From: Anaerobacillus arseniciselenatis
Lineage (GTDB): Bacteria > Bacillota > Bacilli > Bacillales > Anaerobacillaceae
DNA: 64,000 nucleotides
Assembly: GCF_001865995.1 (NCBI RefSeq)
Contig: NZ_MLQQ01000042.1
Span: 1 to 64,000, forward strand
Reading direction: 5' to 3'
Part shown: positions 19,824 to 29,612 of the stretch, in pieces
Position numbering within the stretch: the first letter of the stretch is position 1
Layout: each line of letters opens with the position of its first letter
Position numbers and translations under genes: made by a program
Notes under the pieces: model-generated
Told to the model about the DNA's origin: nothing
Seen by the model: only the letters and a program-made list of their open reading frames with translations
Databases searched by the model: none

Positions 19824-19836
19824 CGATATTTCAAAA

Positions 19837-19970
19837 TAAAAAAGAGGTTGGGACAAAAGTGTCTGACACCACGCGGGTCGTACTAAATATAGACAAGAAA
19901 GATTAATCGAATGTCTATATTTGGTGCCTAGCGGTGTCTGACACTTTATTTTGTCCCAGCCTCTTTTTTT
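19837..19970 (+). repeat. Family 3 palindrome acting as ylaH terminator
   Basis: AAAAAGAGGTTGGGACAAA pairs with TTTGTCCCAGCCTCTTTTT. Inside it are AGTGTCTGACACC/CGGTGTCTGACACT and ATATAGAC/GTCTATAT. It ends in a T-run. It is almost a copy of the palindrome at 32925-33053. Confidence 0.75.
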
Positions 19971-20010
19971 TACATAGATTAGAAATTATAACTCGTTTTA
20001 TACTTTGAAT

Positions 20011-20140
20011 GCTGTATAGCTCCAGCGCATACGAGCTCGATCATTCCATTATAGCCCTTCCATTGCGGTCTAAAACCTGACCTCCGCGGATAGGTCTTCC
20101 AGTGCTTTTCACCGATAGGCGTGCGCATGCGTTTTTCTTG
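20011..20140. repeat. Family 2 GC-rich palindromic repeat
   Basis: TATAGCTCCAGCGCATACGAG through to CACCGATAGGCGTGCGCATG and the final CGTTTTTCTT. It contains the CGGTCTAAAACCTGACC central element. It abuts the ylaI stop codon exactly. Confidence 0.6.
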
Positions 20141-20344
20141 TTACCACTCGTCATCATTTTCTATTGGTTTATTAAAACGAAAGTTACCAGTTGCTAATCT
20201 GGCTTTCGTTTTTTCAGTTATTCGATCGTAACAACTTTGACATGTGTATGTATGCTTCGGTCTATTTCTTAAGCGCTTCGCTAAAAAAGAATCACTATCA
20301 ATAGATTCAATTTTATCACAAATGACGCATTTAACTCTCATCAT
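20141..20344 (-). CDS. ylaI: YlaI zinc-ribbon protein (DUF2197)
   Basis: A 67-aa protein with two CxxC knuckles, CVIC (residues 6-9) and CQSC (about 35-38). This is a small zinc-ribbon arrangement typical of YlaI. The tail PIENDDEW is acidic. GAGGTGA lies 6 nt before the first of two ATG codons. Function unknown; a regulatory or nucleic-acid-binding role is only inferred from the zinc knuckles. Confidence 0.8.
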   Translation of the reverse strand: MMRVKCVICDKIESIDSDSFLAKRLRNRPKHTYTCQSCYDRITEKTKARLATGNFRFNKPIENDDEW

Positions 20345-20517
20345 TATTCACCTCATCTTCGTTTACCAATCTTTGTAAAGGTATACAAGCATTATAATTG
20401 AAAAAGTTGCTATTGTGAAGGAGATCATTTGGCGTCTTTCGCTTTTCTTATCATGAATAAGCAAAATAGTTTAAACATAAGGTAAAAAAAGGTATAGTGT
20501 AATTGTAACAATACATT

Positions 20518-20636
20518 AATGAATTTCATAATTCTTATTTAGCACACTAGGCTGCCTCATCTGGTTGAGTTTAATCGTCCTGAACTAGATGTAGATTGAT
20601 GAGGTGACTATTTATTGGTATTATGAAATTCACTCA
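20518..20636. mobile_element. MITE-like element, family 1, divergent copy 4
   Basis: Carries the same GAATTTCATAATT terminal inverted repeats but a different interior, built on the imperfect palindrome GCCTCATCTGGTTGAG...GATTGATGAGG. It therefore shares ends but not core with copies 1-3. It lies upstream of ylaL. Confidence 0.65.
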
Positions 20637-20712
20637 GTTAGGAAAAATATATTTAGCATCTTAAATTAATAGGTGACTACTAATTTTTTTATTATTTAAG
20701 GAGGTTTTTATT

Positions 20713-21168
20713 TTGGCTAATCAAGTAGAACAAATTTTAACAGATGAGTTATTTCAGTTATTACAAAAGGAACGTTTTGTAACTATTGCAACGGTAGATC
20801 ATGAAACAGGCGCACCGAATATAAGTGCGATTTCTTGGGTATATGCTCCTAAAAAAGAGGCTGTTCGTTTTGCTGTCGATAACCGCTCGCGAATTATAGA
20901 AAATATTAAAGCTAACCCTCATGCTGTTCTAAATATAATCGGAAATGAGTCTACATACTCAATTAGCGGAACAGCGCAAGTTAAAGTAGAAAAGCTAGAA
21001 GAGGTCCCACTAAAGTTAGCCCTCGTTGAAATAACAATTAGCGAAGTCCGCGATGTAATGTTTTACGGTTCAAAAATATCTGTTGAACCTGAGTATGAAA
21101 AAACATATGACAAAGAAGCAGCTGATAAGTTAGATTTACAAGTAATGACTGCGATGAAAAAAGCTTAG
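20713..21168 (+). CDS. ylaL: YlaL, pyridoxamine 5'-phosphate oxidase-like protein
   Basis: A 151-aa split-barrel flavin-binding family protein. ERFVTIATVDHETGAPNISAISWV and VRFAVDNRSRIIENIKANPHAVLNII are typical of this FMN-binding fold. The true activity (flavin or heme-related reductase versus oxidase) is not evident. GTG/TTG alternatives are absent near the TTG start at 20713, which follows AAGGAGG by 8 nt. It ends in a terminator hairpin shared with convergent ylaJ. Confidence 0.8.
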   Translation: MANQVEQILTDELFQLLQKERFVTIATVDHETGAPNISAISWVYAPKKEAVRFAVDNRSRIIENIKANPHAVLNIIGNESTYSISGTAQVKVEKLEEVPLKLALVEITISEVRDVMFYGSKISVEPEYEKTYDKEAADKLDLQVMTAMKKA

Positions 21169-21188
21169 TCGACGACTAAGCTTTCTTC
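21158..21188. terminator. Bidirectional terminator between ylaL and ylaJ
   Basis: AAAGCTTAGTC pairs with GACTAAGCTTT. The left arm includes the ylaL stop codon. The A-run before it gives a T-run on the minus strand. Confidence 0.8.
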
Positions 21189-21198
21189 TTCCTATATA

Positions 21199-21897
21199 TC
21201 AATCGTTGTTTATTTCTTCATTTTCACCTTCATCTTTTTCTAACTGCCTTCTATTTTCTTCTTGTTTTTGTTCTTCGTCGATTTCGCGAATATTTTCGTC
21301 GTCCATATCTCTTTTTCCGTGCTCTTCTTGCAGTTCTTCAAGTTGACTTTCTTGTCCTTCATTTAATCTTTCTTCATTTGCATCAGTTGGCTCAGGCTCA
21401 GCTTTTTCATGTTCAGGACCAGGTACAATTGGCATTAATCGGCCAACGATCGCTGCTAATTCATTCATTATCCCGGCAATAGGATGTCCTGCCTGGATAT
21501 CTTCCTGCATTCCTCTTAATCGCGCATTTATATCTGGATCTGCACTTATAGAAGCATAAGCACCATGTGGGTCATCTTTTAAAGCTTCCACGACTTCGTA
21601 CTTCACAACACCGACATCTGAGCGGTCTAACTCCTCACTTACATCAATCCCTACTACTGCTAAATCGCCAAGAACTAAAGCTGTTGCAGCTTCTACTTCA
21701 GGTACTCGCTCTGCAAGGTGAACTAAATGTTCAGCAACTTCTTGAGCACTTTTATTTTCGTTCATCCGTGGATCTTCTGCTTGTTCAGCAATACCTAATG
21801 GTTGCTGATTTCCATCATTTTCATGAGCGGTGTTTGGCTGACAAGCAAAGAGCATCGAAAACAATATAGAATATATACAAATGTTTATTAATTTCAT
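21199..21897 (-). CDS. ylaJ: YhcN/YlaJ family sporulation lipoprotein
   Basis: A 232-aa lipoprotein with signal peptide and lipobox MLFAC. The central domain (about 50-165) has the repeated IDVSEELD, VEALKDDPHGAYASISADPDINAR pattern of the YhcN/YlaJ family found in spore membranes. The last 60 residues are a highly charged Glu/Gln/Lys tail. Likely expressed during sporulation; this is known for the family, not visible in the promoter. Confidence 0.85.
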   Translation of the reverse strand: MKLINICIYSILFSMLFACQPNTAHENDGNQQPLGIAEQAEDPRMNENKSAQEVAEHLVHLAERVPEVEAATALVLGDLAVVGIDVSEELDRSDVGVVKYEVVEALKDDPHGAYASISADPDINARLRGMQEDIQAGHPIAGIMNELAAIVGRLMPIVPGPEHEKAEPEPTDANEERLNEGQESQLEELQEEHGKRDMDDENIREIDEEQKQEENRRQLEKDEGENEEINND

Positions 21898-22138
21898 GAT
21901 TAAACATCCCTTTCTTGTAAATATTTATAATTATTGTTCGTTTCTTCGTCTAACTTTATTCGGTTGTACATACATTTATAGTAAAACTCTTTTAAAATTT
22001 TATAAGTTGAACTAACAATCTTTTGAAAGGAAGATTTACGTTTAATCATTTTTTTATTCACACATCTCAAATTTATTTTTCCTGCATATCATAGTAATAA
22101 GACAATCATCCCATTACACTAGTCAAGGAGGCGTAACA

Positions 22139-23470
22139 TTGAATAAAATCTACGTCTTAGATACGAACGTATTATTACAAGATCCTTTTGCAATCTTCGC
22201 ATTTGAGGATAATGAAGTAGTTATCCCAGCAGTTGTATTAGAAGAAGTTGACTCAAAGAAAAGGTATATGGACGAGATTGGAAGAAATGCTAGACAAATT
22301 GCAAAAATTATGGATCGTTTACGTAAAAAAGGAAAACTCCATGAAAAAGTGAACTTAGAAAATGGTGGAGTACTAAGGGTTGAACTAAATCACCGTTCAT
22401 TTGAAAAAATGAAAGAGGTGTTTGATGAAAAAACGAATGACAATCGAATATTAGCAGTAGCATTAAATTTATTATTAGAAGAGAGTAGTAAAGAAAATAA
22501 AAAACCAGTTATATTAGTTTCAAAAGACGCGTTATTACGAGTTAAGGCCGATGCAATCGGAATTCAAGCAGAAGACTTTTTAAATGATAGGGTCATTGAA
22601 TCAGATCATATTTATGCAGGATACCTCGAGGCTTTCGTTAGCTTAGACGTGTTAACAAAATTTTACACAGAGCAAGAAGTTAAAGTAGAGGATTTAAAAC
22701 AAAAAACTCATTTATACCCTCATCAGTTTGTCATTTTAAAAGATGAACTTGGTAGCTCAAGTTCAGCAATTGGAAAAATTGATAAAAATTGTAGATTGGT
22801 TAAACCGTTTAAAATGGATCCTGATCAAGTTTGGGGGATAAAATCAAGGAATGTACAACAAAAAATGGCATTTGAATTATTATTGCAAGACGATATACCT
22901 TTAGTTACTTTGGTCGGAAAGGCGGGAACAGGAAAAACGTTACTTTCTTTAGCGGCAGGACTGTTACAAACAGAAGATCTTCATCATTACAAGAAACTGC
23001 TGGTTGCAAGGCCTGTGGTACCAGTCGGCAAGGATATTGGTTATTTGCCAGGAGAAAAAGAAGAAAAACTACGACCGTGGATGCAGCCGATCTATGATAA
23101 CCTTGAGTTTTTGTTTAATACGAAAAAGCCTGGTGAGATCGATCAAATATTAGCTGGAATGGGGTCTATACAAGTTGAAGCATTAACGTATATACGTGGA
23201 CGCAGTATTCCAGAACAATTTATCATTATTGATGAAGCTCAAAATTTAACGAAACACGAAGTGAAAACGATATTAACACGAGTAGGCGAAGGAAGTAAAA
23301 TTGTTCTAATGGGTGATCCCCAACAAATTGATCATCCGTATTTAGATGAATTTACGAATGGATTAACGTATGTTGTTGAAAAATTTAAAAATGAAAAAAT
23401 TAGCGGTCATGTAAAACTTGAAAAAGGAGAACGCTCAGGCCTTGCCCAACTAGCAGCTGACTTACTTTAA
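22139..23470 (+). CDS. ylaK: PhoH family PIN-ATPase YlaK
   Basis: A 443-aa fusion of an N-terminal PIN-type nuclease domain (YVLDTNVLLQDP with catalytic Asp, residues 1-150) and a C-terminal PhoH ATPase (Walker A GKAGTGKTLL at about 258, Walker B IIIDEAQNL). PhoH2-type proteins are RNA helicase/nucleases in other bacteria; the B. subtilis role is unclear. TTG 22139 has AAGGAGG 8 nt upstream. Synteny with ylaK is exact. Confidence 0.88.
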   Translation: MNKIYVLDTNVLLQDPFAIFAFEDNEVVIPAVVLEEVDSKKRYMDEIGRNARQIAKIMDRLRKKGKLHEKVNLENGGVLRVELNHRSFEKMKEVFDEKTNDNRILAVALNLLLEESSKENKKPVILVSKDALLRVKADAIGIQAEDFLNDRVIESDHIYAGYLEAFVSLDVLTKFYTEQEVKVEDLKQKTHLYPHQFVILKDELGSSSSAIGKIDKNCRLVKPFKMDPDQVWGIKSRNVQQKMAFELLLQDDIPLVTLVGKAGTGKTLLSLAAGLLQTEDLHHYKKLLVARPVVPVGKDIGYLPGEKEEKLRPWMQPIYDNLEFLFNTKKPGEIDQILAGMGSIQVEALTYIRGRSIPEQFIIIDEAQNLTKHEVKTILTRVGEGSKIVLMGDPQQIDHPYLDEFTNGLTYVVEKFKNEKISGHVKLEKGERSGLAQLAADLL

Positions 23471-23491
23471 ATAACAACCGCTTTTGCTTAA

Positions 23492-23531
23492 AAACAGAGT
23501 GATTACATTTACTGTAGTCATTCTGTTTTTT
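23492..23531 (+). terminator. Terminator of ylaK
   Basis: AACAGAGTGATTAC pairs with GTAGTCATTCTGTT and is followed by a T-run. Confidence 0.85.
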
Positions 23532-23634
23532 ATGTAAGCGTAGCCAAGCTTTTCTAAAAAATGATACTATTATTCATGGAATAATAGTAGATGGTCATTC
23601 TAATAAAGAACAGACATTTAGGAGAGTGCTGAAA

Positions 23635-24567
23635 ATGACAGAGTGTTTACATCAAGAGGCATTAGATGAAATGGTAATGGAAGCAAAAAAGTTCACAAAA
23701 TACGGCAATGTTGCAGATTACATACCGGCGTTAGGGGATGCTGATCCTGATACGCTTTCAATTGCAGTTTATCGTGGCTATGAAGATTGTTACTCGGCAG
23801 GTTGTATTCATGAAAAATTTACGCTACAAAGTATTTCAAAAGTATTGACGTTAGCATTAGCATTAATGGATAGAGGGGAAGATTATGTTTTTTCGCGTGT
23901 AGGAATGGAGCCTACAGGTGACCCGTTTAATTCTATCGTTAAGCTTGAATCTAATCGCCCATCAAAGCCTTTGAATCCGATGATTAATGCAGGAGCATTA
24001 GCTGTAACTGATATGATCATCGGGGAAAGTACAGGTGAAAAGCTAGGTCGTTTATTAAGCCTGGTTCATGAAATGACGAATAATACTGATCTAGGTTATT
24101 GTGAACGAGTCGCTAAATCTGAATTCGAGACAGCGTATTTAAATCGGTCATTATGTTATTTTATGAAACAACACGATGTCATAAAAAGTGATATCGAAGA
24201 GTTACTGGATTTATACACGAAGCAATGTGCGATCCAATTAGATTGTCATGATTTAGCAAAGCTAGGTTACGTCATTGCTAATGAAGGGAAAAACCCTGTC
24301 ACAGAAAGACAAGTAATTCCTCTTCACATCACTAGAATTTTAAAAACATTTATGGTTACTTGTGGGATGTATAATTCTTCAGGTGAATTTGCCATCAAGG
24401 TCGGCATCCCTGCAAAAAGTGGTGTTTCAGGGGGGATTATGGGTGCAGTTCCTCACGGTATAGGAATAGGTATTTACGGTCCAGCATTAGATGAACGAGG
24501 GAATAGTGTTGCAGGAATGAAGTTGCTAGAGAGCTTATCAAGTAGATGGGATTTAAGTATTTTTTAA
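23635..24567 (+). CDS. glsA: Glutaminase
   Basis: Hydrolyses glutamine to glutamate and ammonia. A 310-aa serine-dependent beta-lactamase-fold enzyme. The active-site Ser-x-x-Lys lies in [22 protein letters not shown] and [20 protein letters not shown] are family blocks. ATG 23635 has AGGAGAG 8 nt upstream, and the in-frame GTG at 23626 overlaps it. Corresponds by position to ylaM (GlsA2). No operon partner. Confidence 0.95.
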   Translation: MTECLHQEALDEMVMEAKKFTKYGNVADYIPALGDADPDTLSIAVYRGYEDCYSAGCIHEKFTLQSISKVLTLALALMDRGEDYVFSRVGMEPTGDPFNSIVKLESNRPSKPLNPMINAGALAVTDMIIGESTGEKLGRLLSLVHEMTNNTDLGYCERVAKSEFETAYLNRSLCYFMKQHDVIKSDIEELLDLYTKQCAIQLDCHDLAKLGYVIANEGKNPVTERQVIPLHITRILKTFMVTCGMYNSSGEFAIKVGIPAKSGVSGGIMGAVPHGIGIGIYGPALDERGNSVAGMKLLESLSSRWDLSIF

Positions 24568-24680
24568 AAACGACCATTTTGAAGCGATAAAAGTTTCATA
24601 AATATTGCATTTTCTTACTATAAAAGCTATCATAAGGTAATAAGGGACAGTGACACAACTCGTATGGGAGGGAATAACCA

Positions 24681-24962
24681 ATGTCTAACGATGTTCAAAC
24701 AGGACATAACGAAAAAGCGTACGCCCTTCTAAAAGCGGATGCAAATAAGATTTTAAAACTTATCGAAGTTCAAATGGCAAACTTAACAATGCCACAATGC
24801 CCTCTTTATGAAGAGGTTTTAGATACCCAAATGTTCGGCTTGTCTAGGGAAATTGATTTCGCAATCCGCCTTGAGCTTATAGAAGAGGAAAAAGGTAAGG
24901 AACTGTTAGCTGCACTTGAACGGGAACTTGCAGCTCTTCATGAAGCGTCTATGAAAAGATAA
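24681..24962 (+). CDS. ylaN: YlaN (UPF0358)
   Basis: A 93-aa all-helical protein, sequence [17 protein letters not shown]... and [20 protein letters not shown]. YlaN is reported to bind iron and relieve Fur repression in B. subtilis and Staphylococcus. TATGGGAGGGA precedes the ATG by 8 nt. Monocistronic, closed by a long hairpin. In B. subtilis ftsW follows, but it is absent here. Confidence 0.9.
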   Translation: MSNDVQTGHNEKAYALLKADANKILKLIEVQMANLTMPQCPLYEEVLDTQMFGLSREIDFAIRLELIEEEKGKELLAALERELAALHEASMKR

Positions 24963-24970
24963 CTTTATTA

Positions 24971-25045
24971 AAAAAAGATGACTCTTTTGAGCATCCCTTT
25001 TGGTTTTAGATGGGAAGCGCTCAAACAGAAGTCATCTTTTTTTTT
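24971..25045 (+). terminator. Long terminator of ylaN
   Basis: AAAAAAGATGACT pairs with AGTCATCTTTTTTTT, with additional inner pairing (TTTTGAGC/GCTCAAA and CATCCC/GGGA) and a T-run. Confidence 0.85.
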
Positions 25046-25071
25046 AAAAGATAAGAAAGATAGGGGAACTT

Positions 25072-25539
25072 ATGGAATATATATTATTTATCATTTTTTG
25101 CTTTTTTACAATTATACCTCTAACTACCTTACTTCACGAATTAGGACATTACTTTATGACTAAATTTTATTTCGTTGACAATGTCACAATAAGTGTTGGG
25201 AGTGGTAAAAAGCTCATTCACTTTAAATTAAAAAGTTTAACGTTTGTTCTTCGCATATTTCCTTATGGAGGAGCAACTTTTTTTGAATTGACTTCATACT
25301 TATCTCCTTTAAAACAAATTTGGATCTCCCTCGGGGGTCCATTACTAAATGCCTTCATAGCTATTCTTTTATTTTCCCCAGTTTTAGGGAATGACCTCGA
25401 CTTTATTACGCTATGGCTTCAATGGTTTGCGTTATTTAATCTTTGGGTATGTGTGATGAATTTAATTCCATATAAAATAGGGATGTTTTATTCAGACGGT
25501 TGGGTAATAGTAAAAGCGATAAGAGAAATTTTAAAGTGA
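25072..25539 (+). CDS. M50-type membrane metalloprotease
   Basis: A 155-aa integral membrane protein with the zinc motif HELGH in the first span (residues 22-26) and a second conserved element NLIPYKIGMFYSDGW near the end. The latter stands in for the usual NxxPxPxLDG that supplies the third zinc ligand. Four hydrophobic stretches are visible. Family members cut substrates within the membrane. It occupies the place of ftsW in B. subtilis. The target is unknown. AGGGGA lies 5 nt before the ATG. Confidence 0.75.
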   Translation: MEYILFIIFCFFTIIPLTTLLHELGHYFMTKFYFVDNVTISVGSGKKLIHFKLKSLTFVLRIFPYGGATFFELTSYLSPLKQIWISLGGPLLNAFIAILLFSPVLGNDLDFITLWLQWFALFNLWVCVMNLIPYKIGMFYSDGWVIVKAIREILK

Positions 25540-25558
25540 AATTCACTCCATTTAATTT

Positions 25559-25678
25559 AATGAATTTCATAATTCATGATTCTCTCCACTAAGATCAATA
25601 TATAGTTGCGTCAAAACCATTCGCAAACTATATATTGCATGATGTGGCTCAATTTTTGGTAATTATGAAATTCACTCA
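25559..25678. mobile_element. MITE-like element, family 1, copy 5 (inverted)
   Basis: Nearly identical to copy 3 but in the opposite orientation. It lies in the 25540-25825 gap before pycA, after a short remnant (GTGAAATTCACTC) of another terminal repeat at the M50 stop. Confidence 0.75.
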
Positions 25679-25825
25679 AATAATAAAAAATTCAGCATTT
25701 TTAATAAAATTTCCTTTAAATATTTTTTGAAAAAATGTATGATAGATATTAAGTCTATTTTGGAGTACTTATGAGCTGATCATCAGACGTGTAGGTGATT
25801 AAAAATTGTCAGGAGGCGTTGTAAC

Positions 25826-28800
25826 ATGAATAGGTTAAATAAGATCAAAAAAGTATTAGTCGCAAATCGTGGTGAAATAGCAATTCGAATTTTTCGAGCT
25901 TGTACAGAACTACATATTCGTACTGTTGCCATTTACTCTAATGAGGATACGGGTGCTTATCATCGTTATAAGGCAGATGAAGCTTATTTAGTCGGTGAAG
26001 GAAAAAAGCCGATCGATGCTTATTTAGACATTGATGGAATTATTGAAATTGCTAAACGAAATGGTGTCGATGCTATTCATCCAGGGTACGGTTTTCTTTC
26101 GGAAAATATTCATTTTGCGAAGCGTTGTGAAGAAGAAGGGATTATTTTCATAGGTCCGCGTTCTGAGCATTTAACTATGTTTGGCGATAAAGTGCAAGCA
26201 CGGACACAAGCGATTAATGCCGGTTTACCGGTTATTCCAGGAAGTGATGGTCCAGTTAATAGCGTGGAAGAAGTAAGTAGTTTTGCTCGTCAACACGGCT
26301 TTCCTTTTATTATTAAAGCTTCACTCGGAGGTGGAGGCCGCGGTATGAGAATTGTTCGATCTCAAGATGAGCTAAGTGAAGCTTATGATCGAGCTAAATC
26401 AGAAGCTAAATCGGCATTTGGTAATGATGAAGTTTATGTTGAAAAATTTATTGAAAACCCAAAACATATTGAAGTTCAAATATTAGGTGACGGTAGCGGA
26501 AATATCATCCATCTTTATGAAAGAGATTGTTCCGTACAACGCCGTCACCAAAAAGTAGTAGAGATTGCTCCAAGTGTGTCGTTAACCGATGAAGTTAGGG
26601 AAAAAATTTGTGCTGCTGCTGTTCAATTAATGGAAAATGTCGGCTATATCAACGCTGGAACTGTTGAGTTTTTAGTCACTGATTCTGGTGAGTTCTACTT
26701 TATTGAAGTAAACCCACGTGTTCAAGTAGAGCACACGATTACAGAGATGGTCACCGGTGTCGACATTGTTCAAGCGCAAATTTTTATTGCTGATGGAGAA
26801 GAAATTCACGGGAAAAAGCTGAATATCCCGAGTCAAGATAAAATTATGTGCCACGGTTATGCGATCCAATCACGCGTAACAACGGAAGACCCGAGTAATA
26901 ATTTTATGCCGGATACAGGTAGGATTTCCGTGTATCGTTCAGGTGGCGGATTTGGCGTGAGACTTGATGCTGGTAACGGTTTTCAAGGATCTGTGATATC
27001 TCCGTATTACGATTCTTTACTAGTGAAATTATCGACATGGGCTCTAAACTTTGAAGATGCAGCATCAAAGATGTTAAGGAATTTAAGGGAGTTTAGAATC
27101 CGTGGAATAAAAACAAATATCGCCTTTTTAGAAAATGTTGTTCAACACGAGAAGTTTTTAAATGGTGAATACAATACATCTTTTATTGATACAACTCCTG
27201 AGTTATTTGTTTTTCCGAAACGAAAAGATCGTGGAACGAAAATGTTAACATTTATTGGTGAAACAACGATCAATGGGTACCCTGGTTTAGAGAATGTGAA
27301 AAAGCCTGTATTTGATCAACCAGCTATTCCTAAATTAAACTTGTTAGAGCCAATTCCAAACGGCACTAAGCAAATTTTAGATGAAAGAGGCGCTGACGGT
27401 GTTGCAAAATGGGTGAAGGAACAAAAGGGAGTGTTACTTACTGATACGACATTCCGTGATGCTCATCAATCTCTGTTGGCAACACGAGTTAGAACTAACG
27501 ATTTAAAGAGAATTGCCGAACCTACGGCGAGAATGCTCCCTCATTTGTTTTCTTCTGAAATGTGGGGAGGAGCAACCTTTGATGTTGCAATGAGGTTTTT
27601 ACATGAAGATCCGTGGGAGCGTTTATTAACGTTAAGAAAGCAAATGCCGAACGTCCTTTTACAAATGCTACTTCGCTCATCAAATGCGGTTGGGTATACG
27701 AATTATCCGGATAATCTTATTGAAGAGTTTGTTCAAAAATCGGCAGAGGCAGGGATTGATGTATTTCGAATTTTTGACAGTTTAAACTGGGTTCCTGGGA
27801 TGACACTAACTATTGATGCTGTTCGTTCATCAGGTAAAATCGCTGAGGCAACGATGTGTTATACGGGTGATATTTTAGATCCGAATAGACCGAAGTACAA
27901 TCTTGATTATTATAAAGCGCTGGCAAAAGAACTCGAACAATCGGGAGCTCATATTCTTGGCATAAAAGATATGGCAGGTTTATTAAAACCAGAAGCAGCT
28001 TACAAACTTGTGTCTACACTGAAAGAGTCGATTGACATTCCGATACACTTGCATACACACGATACGAGTGGAAACGGCCTATTCACATATGCAAGAGCGA
28101 TTGAAGCAGGTGTTGATATTGTCGATGTTGCTGTAGGATCGATGGCTGGACTTACTTCACAACCGAGCATGAATAGCCTGTATTATGCTCTTTCTGGTAG
28201 TGATAGGCAACCGAATGTCGATATTGGAGCCGTTGAAAAGTTAGGTGAATACTGGGAAGATACTAGAAAGTATTATCAAGGGTTTGAGAGTGGCATGAAC
28301 GCTCCGCACTCAGAGGTATATGAACATGAAATGCCTGGCGGACAGTATAGTAACTTACAACAGCAAGCCAAGGCAGTTGGCTTGAAAAACCGTTGGAATG
28401 AAGTGAAAAAGATGTACCGAACGGTTAACGATATGTTCGGGGATGTCGTAAAGGTAACACCATCTTCGAAAATCGTTGGTGATATGGCCTTATTTATGGT
28501 ACAAAATAATTTAACTGAAGAAGATATTTTCGAACGTGGTAGTTCGTTAGACTTCCCTGATTCTGTTGTTGAATTTTTCCAAGGGAACTTAGGGCAACCT
28601 TATCAAGGCTTTCCTGAAAAATTACAACAAATTATTTTGAAAGGGAAGAAAGCATTTACGACAAGACCAGGTGAAAACTTACCAGCGGTTAACTTTGATT
28701 CGCTAAAAGAAGAATTATTTGAAAAGTTAAACCGTCAAGTAACTGACTTTGATATTATTTCTTATGCACTTTATCCAAAGGTTTATTTAGACCAACAGCG

Positions 28801-29275
28801 CTTTTATGAACAGTTTGGAGATTTATCAGTTCTTGATACGCCGACATTTTTGTATGGGTTAAGACTCGGTGAAGAAATTAAAGTGGAAATTGAGCAAGGA
28901 AAAACGTTAATCGTGAAACTAGTTTCAGTTGGCGAGGCCCAAAAAGATGGTACGAGAATTCTTTATTTTGAATTAAATGGACAGCGACGTGAAGTCGTTA
29001 TTAAAGATCAAAATGTAGAGAGTACCGTTTCTGTGAAAGTAAAGGCAGACAAAGGGAACAACAACCATATTGGAGCAACGATGCCTGGTACGGTCGTAAA
29101 AACACTTGTATCAGCTGGTGATAAGGTTAAAAAAGGTGACCATCTCATGATTACTGAAGCGATGAAAATGGAAACAACTGTGCAAGCACCATTTAATGGA
29201 GTCGTAGAGCGGGTTCACGTTCATAACGGAGAAGCGATACAAACCGGTGATTTATTAATTGAGCTCAACATTTAA
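25826..29275 (+). CDS. pycA: Pyruvate carboxylase
   Basis: Biotin enzyme making oxaloacetate from pyruvate and bicarbonate, the main anaplerotic reaction. 1149 aa with biotin carboxylase (residues 1-450, ATP-grasp loop KASLGGGGRGMRIV), carboxyltransferase (about 535-800, LTDTTFRDAHQSLLATRVR with zinc His-x-His in LHTHDT), PC tetramerisation region, and C-terminal biotinyl domain with the biotinylated lysine in EAMKMET. CAGGAGG precedes the ATG by 10 nt. Intact and full length. Confidence 0.97.
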   Translation: MNRLNKIKKVLVANRGEIAIRIFRACTELHIRTVAIYSNEDTGAYHRYKADEAYLVGEGKKPIDAYLDIDGIIEIAKRNGVDAIHPGYGFLSENIHFAKRCEEEGIIFIGPRSEHLTMFGDKVQARTQAINAGLPVIPGSDGPVNSVEEVSSFARQHGFPFIIKASLGGGGRGMRIVRSQDELSEAYDRAKSEAKSAFGNDEVYVEKFIENPKHIEVQILGDGSGNIIHLYERDCSVQRRHQKVVEIAPSVSLTDEVREKICAAAVQLMENVGYINAGTVEFLVTDSGEFYFIEVNPRVQVEHTITEMVTGVDIVQAQIFIADGEEIHGKKLNIPSQDKIMCHGYAIQSRVTTEDPSNNFMPDTGRISVYRSGGGFGVRLDAGNGFQGSVISPYYDSLLVKLSTWALNFEDAASKMLRNLREFRIRGIKTNIAFLENVVQHEKFLNGEYNTSFIDTTPELFVFPKRKDRGTKMLTFIGETTINGYPGLENVKKPVFDQPAIPKLNLLEPIPNGTKQILDERGADGVAKWVKEQKGVLLTDTTFRDAHQSLLATRVRTNDLKRIAEPTARMLPHLFSSEMWGGATFDVAMRFLHEDPWERLLTLRKQMPNVLLQMLLRSSNAVGYTNYPDNLIEEFVQKSAEAGIDVFRIFDSLNWVPGMTLTIDAVRSSGKIAEATMCYTGDILDPNRPKYNLDYYKALAKELEQSGAHILGIKDMAGLLKPEAAYKLVSTLKESIDIPIHLHTHDTSGNGLFTYARAIEAGVDIVDVAVGSMAGLTSQPSMNSLYYALSGSDRQPNVDIGAVEKLGEYWEDTRKYYQGFESGMNAPHSEVYEHEMPGGQYSNLQQQAKAVGLKNRWNEVKKMYRTVNDMFGDVVKVTPSSKIVGDMALFMVQNNLTEEDIFERGSSLDFPDSVVEFFQGNLGQPYQGFPEKLQQIILKGKKAFTTRPGENLPAVNFDSLKEELFEKLNRQVTDFDIISYALYPKVYLDQQRFYEQFGDLSVLDTPTFLYGLRLGEEIKVEIEQGKTLIVKLVSVGEAQKDGTRILYFELNGQRREVVIKDQNVESTVSVKVKADKGNNNHIGATMPGTVVKTLVSAGDKVKKGDHLMITEAMKMETTVQAPFNGVVERVHVHNGEAIQTGDLLIELNI

Positions 29276-29304
29276 TTAAAAGGGCTAGAATGAATTCTAA
29301 AAAA

Positions 29305-29366
29305 GGGGAGTCCGATAACAAAGTGTCAACCAATACCATTGGTGAACTTATATCGGACTTCTTTTT
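29305..29366 (+). terminator. Terminator of pycA
   Basis: AAGTCCGATA-type arms (GGAGTCCGATA with TATCGGACTTC) plus an inner ACCAATACCATTGGT palindrome, followed by TTTTT. Confidence 0.8.
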
Positions 29367-29389
29367 AGTAAAGTAATCAGGTGTTTAAA

Positions 29390-29612
29390 GCGCTGCGCTT
29401 TTCGATGCTCCTGCGGTTACTCGTCGCAAAGCTCAAGGAGTAATTCGAAGAAGTTGCTTCGCTGACCAAGGCGCCTCCGCTTTTCTTATCTGTCTAGTTC
29501 CAGGCGCCATCGGCTCGACCACTTCAGTCCTTCCCTTGCGGTCTAAAACCTGACCGCTACGGGCAGGCCTTCCAGTGCTTTTCGCCGACAGGCAGGCGCC
29601 TTGCACTTTTCT
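29390..29612. repeat. Two fused family 2 GC-rich repeats
   Basis: The first part (29390-29488) contains the shared module TGCTCCTGCGGTTACTCGTC. The second (29489-29612) is a standard unit: CAGGCGCCATCGGCTCGACC, then CGGTCTAAAACCTGACCGC, then GCCGACAGGCAGGCGCC. It ends at the ndh stop. No gene is present. Confidence 0.65.
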
